Shown here one piece after another: positions 25,693-33,829 of a stretch of 64,000 nt of DNA. The translations under genes and the position numbers were made by a program. How positions within the stretch are numbered: position 1 is the stretch's first letter; each line of letters starts with the position of its first letter. The notes under the pieces were generated by a model that was not told the origin of the DNA, did no database searches, and worked only from the letters and a program-made list of their open reading frames with translations. The DNA is from Allobosea sp. (GTDB taxonomy: Bacteria > Pseudomonadota > Alphaproteobacteria > Rhizobiales > Beijerinckiaceae), in NCBI GenBank assembly GCA_024231975.1, contig JAAEQB010000108.1, positions 235,454 to 299,453 of the forward strand. The letters run 5' to 3'.

Positions 25693-28600
25693 GGCGAAGG
25701 CACACCAAAGTTCAGTCGGCAGCCTGCGATCTCGACGTCGAGATCGAGGCGGCTCTGCTCAAGGAGCACGGTCGCCGGCGTCTCGTCCGAGCATGACGAT
25801 TGCAGCAGGCGGACCCGATAGGTCCCGCTTTCGGGCAGGCGCCCCAGATAATAGCCCCGGTCGAGCGCGATCGTCTGGCTGTCACGGCCCGCTTCCGCGG
25901 TGAACTGCAGGGCCGCAGGCTCCGGAGCTGTCGCGGCGGCACGGGAGACCCGGCCTCCAACAGCCAGGCCCGTAGCCTTGTCCGGCGCATCCTGGAGTGT
26001 AGGCGAGATGATCTTCAGCGGCCCGAGGGCCGCATTCCCGCCGGCTCCCGCCGTCAGTTTCAGATTGACGCAAAGCTCCTCGAGCACGCCGTCGAGATTG
26101 AGCTCGCCGACCGAGGGCGTTGCGCCGGGGAGATAGCGCTTCGGGAGCGCCAGGTTCACGACGACATCCTCGGGTTGCCTGGCGGCATCGCGCGGCAGAT
26201 CGATAGCGTGCACGATGGTGCCCGCTCCGGCTGCAGCCACCGCGTCCGGGCGCGTACTGAAGACATGCCGCTTAAGTGGCTGGCGGCCCAGGCCGAAGGC
26301 CTGCTGTTCATGCGGGCGGACTGCCAGCGTGACGTCGAGATCGCCGGTCCCGCGCAGGGCGTGGAACGGGTTGGCGAAGGCCAGATGGGATGCATTGAAT
26401 ATGGCGAGCGGCTGAGCCGGCTTGGCGCAGGCCTGCACCGGTTCCCCGCCAGGCGAGATCTGGCCCAAGCCCAGCTGTGTGGCCGGGCCGGTGGACGAGG
26501 CCTCGAGAAGCACGGTCATCGCAGTCTCGGCATCGACGATCGACACCTCGCCGGCATCGCTGCCCTCGCCCTGCTCCACCCGGCGGCGCGAAACGGCGAG
26601 CCTCTCTCCCTCCAGGCCGAGCGTGGATGCAAAGACATCGTTGACTGCGAAGCTCAGATTGGCGAGGTCACGGCCGGCATGGCCAGGGGCAGGAAACACG
26701 CCGCCCAAAAGAGGGTCGATGCTTGCGGCGAAACGAATGGCGTCGCCGCGGCGGTCGATCGTCATCAGGCCGCTGTCGAGGATGAACTCCAGCTTCCGCG
26801 CCCGCAGGGCGGTCGTCGACGCGACCGTCAGCACCCGCGCGCCGTCAGAAGTCCCGCCTTCTGCTTTCAGGCCATATTTCGCTTCGGCCAGTCCCTCGAA
26901 CGCAGCTTTCGCGGTATCGGTGAACGGACGGGCCGGCGTGGGGGCGAGCGTCGCCGTGGGGGCGCCGAAATGCGTGTACCAGATATGCGAGAACGGCGCG
27001 TCGGCAGTCACCGCTTTCTGCCGTGACGCCTGGACGAGCAGGGCGAGCAGGCCGTTCTGCGCCGGGTCGCAATTGCTGTCGCGGCAGGTTGCGCCGACGA
27101 GGTCGTCGCTGCCCGCAAGACGCGACCTGTAATAGGCGAGCTTGTTGGCCAGGGACGCAGCACGGTCGGGCTCGCCCTCGAAATAGGTCGTGGCGAAGTT
27201 CAGCTTGTCGCGATACAGGCCGAACATCTTGTAGGGGGCGTTCCAGTCGTGGATCGCGTCATAGGAGGGCCGGTCGCCCGGAAGCCGCTCGGGCCTGATG
27301 GCGCGAGTACCGATCTCGCTCAGGAGATCCTCGATATAGCCCTTGGACTGCGGGATATTCGCCAGCGTGAAGCTCGGCGAGCGATGGACGGTGTCCGCCG
27401 ATGCTGTTTCGCTCTTGAGTTGCGTCCAGAACGCATCGAGCAGCCCGGGATCTCCGTGGACATGCCAGCCCTCGCCGCCATGCGAGGTGTATCCATACGG
27501 CCGGATGTTCAGGGTGCGCAGTAACCGGGCCTGGAAGATCGCGCTGGTGCGATCATAGCCGCCGATTTCGACCTTCTCCATCACGACGCCGCAGGCATCC
27601 TGGCAGGACGGACTCTCCAGCTCGAGGCTGACGAGACGATCGAGGCCGATCTTGCGGTCGGGGGCGATGGCGAATTGCGGGAAGGCCGCCGGCAGGCGCA
27701 GCGCAACGACGTGTCGTGACTGCCCTTCGTCGAGTTCCGTTCGCTGGCTATTGACCAAGGTCGCCGAGTTGACCGCGATCGTCTCACCTTCGCGGGTCCT
27801 GAACGCCAGTCGCAGGTCTTCCGCCGGCTTGGCGGAAAAATAGAGCCTCAGGATCTGCCCCGTTTCGCGATAGCGCGGCGCAACCTTTCCGAAGAGAGGC
27901 TCAAGCGGAATTGTCACCGCCCCCTTCAACGCGGCGGCAGGCCGGAGCAGCAAGGTCTCGGAGTCGCCGTACCAGCTGTGGAGGTGGTCGTAGCGGCCCC
28001 GGTGCCAGGCGCGGGCCAGCGCGAAGAATTTCGGCAGGCCGTCGATGGGGGCGATGTCAGGTTGGTCGGTCCCGGTGAAGAACGAGGTGTATTGCGGAGC
28101 CGGACGCTCAGGGTTCGGCGAGGTTTTCGGGAAGCGCTCCTTGAAGGTCGTGGTGACGAACACGGAACTCGCGATCGGCAGGCCGAGATGATCGTTGAGG
28201 AAGCGTTGCCCCGACAGCGAGGCGTCGAGCACGTCGCCGTCGGCGTCGCTGGCGAAGGCGACATAGCCCTTGAACGGCGACGGCAGGACCCGGCGGCGCG
28301 GGTCCGGCTTCGCGTCGAGGAAGTTGAAGATGGAGGCGTTTTCGTCGATCACGGCATTGCCGCGCAGGTTCAGGCGCTGGCCGACCGCCGACGCGAGGCG
28401 CTGCTTCAACGCAGCCTTATCGCCGGTCCTGGTGCAAGCCAGGAAATCGCCAGTGAGATCACTGAACTGCAACGGTTCCGCACTCGAACTGCGCACTTCG
28501 ACGAAGGCGGCCTGCGTCAGTTCGAAGCAGGAGAACCGCCCCAGATAATCCTGCTTCGGGACGGCGGCGCCATAGCCGTCCATCACGACCTGTGCGGAGG

Positions 28601-29045
28601 CGAAGTAGCGCGCCGAGGCGATCTGGCTCGCACCGGCGATCGTACCACGCCGGTGGGCGTTACCCAAAGCCAGCATCGAGGTGACATGAAGCGCGCGCTC
28701 GAGCGCGACGCGGTGCATCCTGGTCGACGCCTTGGCGTCTCCGAGCGCTTCATAGGCTTGCCCGGCCCAGACCGGAGCATTGACGTCGCCGCGTTCCGAC
28801 GCGCTCGCGAAGCTCTCGGCGGCACGAGCCAAGTCGGCGGCCACGCCCTTGCCCTCGTAATAGGCCCGGCCGAGATAGAGCAGCGCCTTCGCGTCGCCCT
28901 GCCGGGCATGGCTCTCCAGCACCGGCAGGGCCGGGGCAGCATCACCTGCGATGAAGGCGGCGATGGCCGCGTCGAGATTGGCCTCCTGCGCGATGGCGCT
29001 CGCGGTCTGCAGAAAAGCCAGTCCGAAGGCGACCGCGAGCCTCAC
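25689..29045 (-). CDS. Large exported protein with N-terminal Sel1-like repeats, unknown function
   Basis: This 1118-residue protein starts at GTG 29045, which overlaps the previous stop (GTGA) and gives a signal peptide MRLAVAFGLAFLQTASAIAQ. Residues ~20-140 look like Sel1/TPR repeats (GDAKALLYLGRAYYEGKGVA). The central part contains TSHGGEGWHVHGDPGLLDAF and Cys pairs consistent with a periplasmic or surface location. The C-terminal third is beta-rich. I do not recognise the main domain. Position between two secreted partners and upstream of the MBOAT suggests that it binds or modifies the polymer being acylated (inference). Confidence 0.7.
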   Translation of the reverse strand: MRLAVAFGLAFLQTASAIAQEANLDAAIAAFIAGDAAPALPVLESHARQGDAKALLYLGRAYYEGKGVAADLARAAESFASASERGDVNAPVWAGQAYEALGDAKASTRMHRVALERALHVTSMLALGNAHRRGTIAGASQIASARYFASAQVVMDGYGAAVPKQDYLGRFSCFELTQAAFVEVRSSSAEPLQFSDLTGDFLACTRTGDKAALKQRLASAVGQRLNLRGNAVIDENASIFNFLDAKPDPRRRVLPSPFKGYVAFASDADGDVLDASLSGQRFLNDHLGLPIASSVFVTTTFKERFPKTSPNPERPAPQYTSFFTGTDQPDIAPIDGLPKFFALARAWHRGRYDHLHSWYGDSETLLLRPAAALKGAVTIPLEPLFGKVAPRYRETGQILRLYFSAKPAEDLRLAFRTREGETIAVNSATLVNSQRTELDEGQSRHVVALRLPAAFPQFAIAPDRKIGLDRLVSLELESPSCQDACGVVMEKVEIGGYDRTSAIFQARLLRTLNIRPYGYTSHGGEGWHVHGDPGLLDAFWTQLKSETASADTVHRSPSFTLANIPQSKGYIEDLLSEIGTRAIRPERLPGDRPSYDAIHDWNAPYKMFGLYRDKLNFATTYFEGEPDRAASLANKLAYYRSRLAGSDDLVGATCRDSNCDPAQNGLLALLVQASRQKAVTADAPFSHIWYTHFGAPTATLAPTPARPFTDTAKAAFEGLAEAKYGLKAEGGTSDGARVLTVASTTALRARKLEFILDSGLMTIDRRGDAIRFAASIDPLLGGVFPAPGHAGRDLANLSFAVNDVFASTLGLEGERLAVSRRRVEQGEGSDAGEVSIVDAETAMTVLLEASSTGPATQLGLGQISPGGEPVQACAKPAQPLAIFNASHLAFANPFHALRGTGDLDVTLAVRPHEQQAFGLGRQPLKRHVFSTRPDAVAAAGAGTIVHAIDLPRDAARQPEDVVVNLALPKRYLPGATPSVGELNLDGVLEELCVNLKLTAGAGGNAALGPLKIISPTLQDAPDKATGLAVGGRVSRAAATAPEPAALQFTAEAGRDSQTIALDRGYYLGRLPESGTYRVRLLQSSCSDETPATVLLEQSRLDLDVEIAGCRLNFGVPSP

Positions 29046-29494
29046 TTGCCGACCTCGTCGGCAACCGTCAGGCCGTCCACTCGCCATCCGTCCCCCTCCT
29101 TGGCGAGCCTGACAGTCCCGACCTTGCTGAATCCGGACCCGACATTGTACTGATCGATGCTGGTGATCCGAATGATCTGGACATTGACGGAAGTGAGTTT
29201 CTTGTCGCTGAAGAAGGGCAGCAGCTCATCCGCCTTGAGCGCGAATTCGTTGAAGAACTTTGTCGCGATCTCTTGCGTGAAGCGCTCTTTGAAGATGTTC
29301 TGGATATCGAGGTAGCCGCTGGCTTCGGTTCCCTTCACCTCGATGATCTGGAAATTGGCGAAGATACTGTCGCCGATCTGATCCGATTGCACTAGCGTAA
29401 TGCACTTGGTCGGCCCACATTCCGCACCATGTGCCGTGGCCACAGCGGCACCCGCAAGGGCAGCCGCAACGTAGACGCTGAAGCGCAACAACAT
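29042..29494 (-). CDS. Small exported protein, unknown function
   Basis: This 150-residue protein has a signal peptide (MLLRFSVYVAAALAGAAVATAHG) and two closely spaced Cys (ECGPTKC) at the mature N-terminus. The rest has a mixed alpha/beta pattern ending RLAKEGDGWRVDGLTVADE, which resembles small lumazine/NTF2-like or lipoprotein-associated folds but cannot be named. It overlaps the 1118-residue gene by 4 nt and is 54 nt downstream of the alpha/beta hydrolase, so it belongs to the leftward operon. Confidence 0.65.
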   Translation of the reverse strand: MLLRFSVYVAAALAGAAVATAHGAECGPTKCITLVQSDQIGDSIFANFQIIEVKGTEASGYLDIQNIFKERFTQEIATKFFNEFALKADELLPFFSDKKLTSVNVQIIRITSIDQYNVGSGFSKVGTVRLAKEGDGWRVDGLTVADEVGK

Positions 29495-29548
29495 CGCTCG
29501 TTCCGGTCGATTAAGGCCGCGACTGATAGCCAGATGCGCGCACTTGCG

Positions 29549-30397
29549 TCAAGCGACGCCGGTGCGGCTCACCGGCGGGCAGTTCGACGGGTTTGCGAGC
29601 ACGAAATCCGCGATCGGGCCGTTGGCCAGATCGGGCCTCGCCACCGGAAACATGTGGCCGCCTTCGGGAACTTCGGCGAAGCGCCAATGCGGTGCCGCAT
29701 GCTGCAGCACCGAGAAAATCTCGCGAATGGCGGGCGCGGTATCCCTTGCGGCCATGACGCATGTCCTCGCACGGATCGTCGTCGGCGCGGTGGTCAGGCT
29801 GTCATCGTCGAAGACGGCTCCCCATTCGTGCAGCACCGGCGGCATGCCCCAGCTGAAGGCGATCTGGCGCGCCCGTGGCATCGCGGCCCAGGAGCCCTCG
29901 CCGTTCCAGTAGTCGGCGAACGGTGCCGCCGCATGTTCCCAGTCCTCACGCCGCGCGCCCTCCACGATCCTGTCGTAGAGAGCCATGATCTGATCGTGTG
30001 CGCGCGGGCTCGGCGCCTGTTGCAGCAGATGGAAGGGGTTCGGCTCGATCAGGAAGAGGCGGTCGATGCGCTCGGGATAGCGCAAGGCCGTCCGCATCGC
30101 CACGGCTCCCCCGAATGAGTGACCGACGAGCGCTACAGGCTCTTCTGCCTGCTCCAGGAACGGGCTGATGAGTTCGAGCTGGTCGTCCAGGACCATGGCT
30201 CTTCCGCCGGGCCAGCGGCTGCTCTGGCCGTAGCCGAACAGGTTCGGTGCGACCACATGGCGATGCGGCGCCAGCAGAGCGATCAGATCGCGCCATTGCC
30301 GGTTTCCGCTCACGGACGAGTGCAGAAGGATCACGCGCGGCCCGGCACCGGCCTCCAGATAGTCGACTTTCCACCGGCCGGCATCAATGACGGGCAT
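29549..30397 (-). CDS. Alpha/beta-fold hydrolase
   Basis: This 282-residue cytoplasmic hydrolase has the nucleophile elbow GHSFGG, an oxyanion segment LLHSSVSGN and the catalytic His in EGGHMFPVARP. There is no signal peptide. It is the first gene of the leftward operon, divergent from the adenylation enzyme. In carrier-protein pathways such proteins often act as type II thioesterases that clear misloaded carriers; that would suit the ACP system across the promoter, but esterase or dehalogenase-like roles are equally possible from sequence. Confidence 0.78.
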   Translation of the reverse strand: MPVIDAGRWKVDYLEAGAGPRVILLHSSVSGNRQWRDLIALLAPHRHVVAPNLFGYGQSSRWPGGRAMVLDDQLELISPFLEQAEEPVALVGHSFGGAVAMRTALRYPERIDRLFLIEPNPFHLLQQAPSPRAHDQIMALYDRIVEGARREDWEHAAAPFADYWNGEGSWAAMPRARQIAFSWGMPPVLHEWGAVFDDDSLTTAPTTIRARTCVMAARDTAPAIREIFSVLQHAAPHWRFAEVPEGGHMFPVARPDLANGPIADFVLANPSNCPPVSRTGVA

Positions 30398-30650
30398 GGT
30401 TGCGTTCCTGTGCGCGGCTATTCAACCGTCGAGTCCGAAGCTGCCACAGCCGGCTCGCAAGCCGGGCTGATCGGGCGGAGGGTGTAATGCGCGTTCATCG
30501 AGTGCAGATCAATCTGCTCTTTCGTTAGAACACGGACCAATGAGGCTGCGATACAATCTGATCGAATCCGGCGCCTGTGAAACTTCCGGAACTTCACTTC
30601 GATGCTTGCCGTGATATAGCCAACTCCGCCGGTGGAAGGGAGCGTTGCCG
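30398..30650. promoter_or_regulatory. Divergent promoter region of the acylation operons
   Basis: This 253-bp gap separates the two divergent operons of the putative acylation system and must hold both promoters. It is AT-richer than its surroundings. A small palindrome TTCCGGAA lies at 30584-30591, between direct CTTC repeats. The rightward start has a clear GGAAGGGA ribosome site at 30633-30641. No recognised operator was found. Confidence 0.45.
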
Positions 30651-32234
30651 ATGAAGGCGCGGAACGTCAGTCAGATCGTATTCGAGATCACCCGTCGCTT
30701 CCCCGAGCGACCGGCGATCTGGGCGCGCGGCAAGACGGTGACGTATCGCGAGTTCGGCGAGCGGGCCCAGGCGCTCGCGACTCTGCTGCGCCGAAGCGGT
30801 GTGCAGCGCGGCGACCGCGTCGCCATCCTGTCGCATCGGACTGACACGGTATATGTCGGCATCCTCGGCATCCTGTTCGCTGGCGCGACCTATGTCGCCC
30901 TCAACCCCCGCTTCCCGACCGCCCGCAACCAGATGATTCTAAAGGAATCCGGAGCCAAGGCGCTGGTCATCGACGATCGTTGCGCCAAGGCGGTCGGCGA
31001 ACTCCTGGAGGAGACACCCGATCTGTCCGTGTTGGTCACGCCGGAATCGGACATGCCGCTAGCTCCGGCTGGAAAGGCGGTTTTCGGCAAGAGCGCGCTC
31101 GACATTCCCGTCGCGCAGTTCACGCCAGATCTCGATGCGCTGGGCAGCGATCTCGCTTACATCGTCTTCACCTCGGGCAGCACGGGCAAGCCGAAGGGCG
31201 TGCAGATCACCCATGACAACCTGCTCGCCTATCTCGACAATATCCGCCAGTTCGCCGGCGAGACGACGCCGGACGACAAGGTGGTCCAGATCGTCGATGT
31301 GACGTTCGACGTCTCCGTGCACGACATGTTCACGGCCTGGACCAATGGTGCGTCGATGATCTCGATCCCGGAGAACGCGGCGCTGATGTCGGCGCGCTTC
31401 GTCCAGGAGCATGGGATCACGCAATGGTTCTCGGTCCCCTCGACGGCACGCCTGCTCGAGCAGAACGGCCTTCTCGAGCCCGGCAGCCTGCCGTCCCTGC
31501 GCTCGTCGATCTTCGCTGGCGAGCCGCTCGTCGCCTCGGTCGCCGAAGCCTGGATGAAGGCGGCTCCGCACTCGCCGGTCTACAATATCTACGGCCCCAC
31601 CGAGGGGACGATCTCCCTCTGCGGCAAGCATGTCGTTCCGACCGAATTCGCGCCGCACGAGGTGGTCTCGCTGGGCGAAGCATTCCCCGGCAACCGCATG
31701 GGGTTGTTCGAGCCGCAAAGCGATCGGCCCGTTGCATCGGGCGCGATCGGCGAGATCTGCTTCACCGGGAACCAGGTCACGCAAGGCTACTGGCGCGACC
31801 CTGCCCTGAACCAGGTCCGCTTCTTCACCAGCGATGACGGAGCGCACTGGTATCGGACCGGTGACCTCGGCCGCTACGAGCCCGCACGGGGCTACATCTT
31901 TGCCGGGCGTGTCGACCATCAGGTCAAGATCCGTGGCTTCAGGGTCGAGCTCGGCGAGATCGAGGGCGTGATCCGTGCCGCTTCAGGCGCATCGCAGGTC
32001 GCGGTGATCCCCTGGCCCCTCTCGTCGGATGGCAATGCGATGGGCTGCGTGGCCTTCATCCCCGGCTCGCCCGACGGAGGGTCGGAAGCACGCGTCCGCG
32101 AAGCCTGCGTCTCCCGCTTGCCGGACTACATGGTTCCCGGCCGGATGATTTATCTCGACGAGCTGCCACTCAACGCCAACGGCAAGACCGACTATAATCT
32201 GCTGAAGGCACACCCGGCCCTCGGCCAGGCCTGA
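30651..32234 (+). CDS. Stand-alone amino acid adenylation enzyme (DltA-like)
   Basis: This 527-residue adenylating enzyme has the phosphate loop FTSGSTGKPKG (173-183), VTFDVSVHDMF (A4 region), NIYGPTEGT (312-320), GRVDHQVKIRGFRVELGEIE (A8) and the catalytic Lys K512 in NANGKTD. Length and single-domain form match DltA (D-alanine:carrier ligase). However, the Cys that favours D-Ala in DltA (in a F-C-G-E segment) is Ala here (F-A289-G-E), so the substrate is probably another amino or hydroxy acid. ATG 30651 follows GGAAGGGA. It is 3 nt from the formyltransferase gene and one gene away from the ACP, its likely acceptor. Confidence 0.85.
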   Translation: MKARNVSQIVFEITRRFPERPAIWARGKTVTYREFGERAQALATLLRRSGVQRGDRVAILSHRTDTVYVGILGILFAGATYVALNPRFPTARNQMILKESGAKALVIDDRCAKAVGELLEETPDLSVLVTPESDMPLAPAGKAVFGKSALDIPVAQFTPDLDALGSDLAYIVFTSGSTGKPKGVQITHDNLLAYLDNIRQFAGETTPDDKVVQIVDVTFDVSVHDMFTAWTNGASMISIPENAALMSARFVQEHGITQWFSVPSTARLLEQNGLLEPGSLPSLRSSIFAGEPLVASVAEAWMKAAPHSPVYNIYGPTEGTISLCGKHVVPTEFAPHEVVSLGEAFPGNRMGLFEPQSDRPVASGAIGEICFTGNQVTQGYWRDPALNQVRFFTSDDGAHWYRTGDLGRYEPARGYIFAGRVDHQVKIRGFRVELGEIEGVIRAASGASQVAVIPWPLSSDGNAMGCVAFIPGSPDGGSEARVREACVSRLPDYMVPGRMIYLDELPLNANGKTDYNLLKAHPALGQA

Positions 32235-32237
32235 TTC

Positions 32238-33200
32238 ATGCGTTTTGTGGTGATAGGCAGCGGCAAGACCGCGATCGACATCGCGCGCGCCTTGGTCAAG
32301 GATGCGCGCGCCACCCTGTGCGGCGTGGTCGGCGACCCGCGCCGCGAGACGGCGCAGTCATCCTTGCGGGCGGAGGCGGAGAAGCTCGCGCTGCCCTATC
32401 ACGAGACGCGCAGACTCAGCGATCCGGCCACGCTTGCATTCCTGCAGGCTGCCCGGCCGGACTATGTCGTCAGCGCCAATAACTTCCTGCTGTTCCGGAA
32501 GGCAACGCTCGAGATCGCGCGCCTGGCGACGATCAACTTTCATAACGGCCCGCTGCCGGCCTATGCCGGCCTCAATCCGTTCTGCTGGGCGCTCATCAAC
32601 GGTGAGACGCGTTACGGCATCACCTGGCACGTCGTCGACGAGGGCATCGATTCCGGCGATGTCCTGCACATCGAGCCTTTCGACGTCGATCCCGACGAGA
32701 CTGCCGCAGGCATGGTGATCAAGTGCGTCCGGGCCGGAATCGCCTCCTTTCGTTCGGTGTTGCTGCCGCGTCTCCTCGACCAGGATTTGGCGGCGCGCGC
32801 CCAGGACACGGCCGAGCGACGCTATTATTCGGCTCGGGACGTGCCGCATGGCGGCTGGCTTCCCTGGTGGCTGCCGCGCAACGAACTGCTGCGTATCCTG
32901 CGCGCCGTCGCCTTCGCGCCGTTGCCCAATCTCTTCTATCGCCCGCGCCTGATGCTTCCGGATGGACAGGAACTCTCCTGTTCAGAAGCCGATTTCGTTG
33001 CCGATGCGGTTGCGGGCCGGCCAGGCACCATCATGGCCTGCGACCAATCCTCCATCACCGTCGCGGTGGAGGGGGGCCTGGTGGTCGCGAGGGATATCCA
33101 TCGGGCAGACCCGCCGTTGGCGCAGATCGATCCGATGAGTTTGGGTGTCGGCGCTGGGCTGCACCTTGTCCAGCCGAGTCTTTCAGGAGAGCAAGTCTGA
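32238..33200 (+). CDS. Formyltransferase-fold enzyme
   Basis: In this 320-residue protein, residues ~70-180 form a formyltransferase catalytic domain. The family triad is present: N100 and H102 in INFHNGPLPAYAG, and D138 in EGIDSGDV. Such domains pass a formyl group from 10-formyl-tetrahydrofolate to an amine (Met-tRNA, UDP-L-Ara4N in ArnA, sugar amines, or aminoacyl-carrier in the LgrA initiation module). Its placement between an adenylation enzyme and an ACP, with the ACP start overlapping its stop (TGATG), suggests formylation of a carrier-bound amino acid. The C-terminal ~110 residues match the second domain found in such enzymes only loosely. Confidence 0.82.
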   Translation: MRFVVIGSGKTAIDIARALVKDARATLCGVVGDPRRETAQSSLRAEAEKLALPYHETRRLSDPATLAFLQAARPDYVVSANNFLLFRKATLEIARLATINFHNGPLPAYAGLNPFCWALINGETRYGITWHVVDEGIDSGDVLHIEPFDVDPDETAAGMVIKCVRAGIASFRSVLLPRLLDQDLAARAQDTAERRYYSARDVPHGGWLPWWLPRNELLRILRAVAFAPLPNLFYRPRLMLPDGQELSCSEADFVADAVAGRPGTIMACDQSSITVAVEGGLVVARDIHRADPPLAQIDPMSLGVGAGLHLVQPSLSGEQV

Positions 33201-33439
33201 TGAGCGTGATGCAGGAACTGCAGGATGTGTTTCGCAAGGCCTTCGCCGACGATACCATCGTCCTCAACGAAGCGATGACGGCCGAGGACATCGAGGACTG
33301 GGATTCGCTTTCGCATGTCGGCCTGGTACTGGCGGCCGAGAAGCATTTCGGCATCCGCTTCAACACCACCGAGATTTCGATGCTCGAGAATGTCGGCCAG
33401 TTTGCTCAGCTCATCCGCGATCGTACGGGCCGAGAATAG
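33200..33439 (+). CDS. Acyl carrier protein (DltC-like role)
   Basis: This 79-residue, acidic carrier protein has the pantetheine attachment Ser S36 in EDWDSLSHVGLVLAAE and a helical C-terminal half (TTEISMLENVGQFAQLI). ATG 33200 shares one base with the stop of the formyltransferase, so the three genes are translationally linked. It should be charged by the adenylation enzyme at 30651. The charged carrier would then be the donor for the MBOAT encoded on the divergent operon, by analogy with DltC. Confidence 0.9.
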   Translation: MSVMQELQDVFRKAFADDTIVLNEAMTAEDIEDWDSLSHVGLVLAAEKHFGIRFNTTEISMLENVGQFAQLIRDRTGRE

Positions 33440-33829
33440 GCACCGGTTCCACCGACAAGGAGGAATAGTGCTCGTGCTGACGGCAGTATTCTGGTAGCCG
33501 CGATGCGATGGCCGACCATGGTTGGCGACTACCAAGTCTAGCCTATGAGCGGGCGAAGGTTGCACGCTCGACCAGGGCAACCCGCTTCAGTCCATCGGCT
33601 CGCCTGGAACGCCGTTGCATCGTTCCTGTGCCAAACGAGAAGGGCGCTATCCGGCAATTCGGCTCAACGACTGATAGCTGTACGGACGCGGCCTCTTTCC
33701 GGCGTGACGAAAGTCGGTTTGGTCATTTTGACGATGACCGGGATGCTCCGCGCTCCAACGAAATTCGTTGGAGCGCGGAGCATTGCCGAAAGGCGAGGCT
33801 GTCCATCTCAGCCCGAACAACGGATCTTT
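33440..33829. other. Intergenic region between convergent operons
   Basis: No credible coding sequence was recognised in these 390 bp; rightward open frames here simply run on into the antisense of the cupin gene. The region contains a near-palindrome around ACCATGGT (33515-33522), a GGTCAT/ATGACC pair (33721-33739) and the large hairpin described separately. Confidence 0.5.
33743..33783. terminator. 20-bp perfect inverted repeat, probable terminator
   Basis: Two perfect 20-bp arms (33743-33762 and 33764-33783) flank a single A: the left arm starts ATGCTCCGCGC and ends CAACGAA. It lies 47 bp past the cupin stop and 304 bp past the ACP stop, between convergent genes, so it probably blocks transcription from both sides. 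There is no T run. On the leftward side a second small stem (GGTCAT/ATGACC) follows. Confidence 0.6.
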
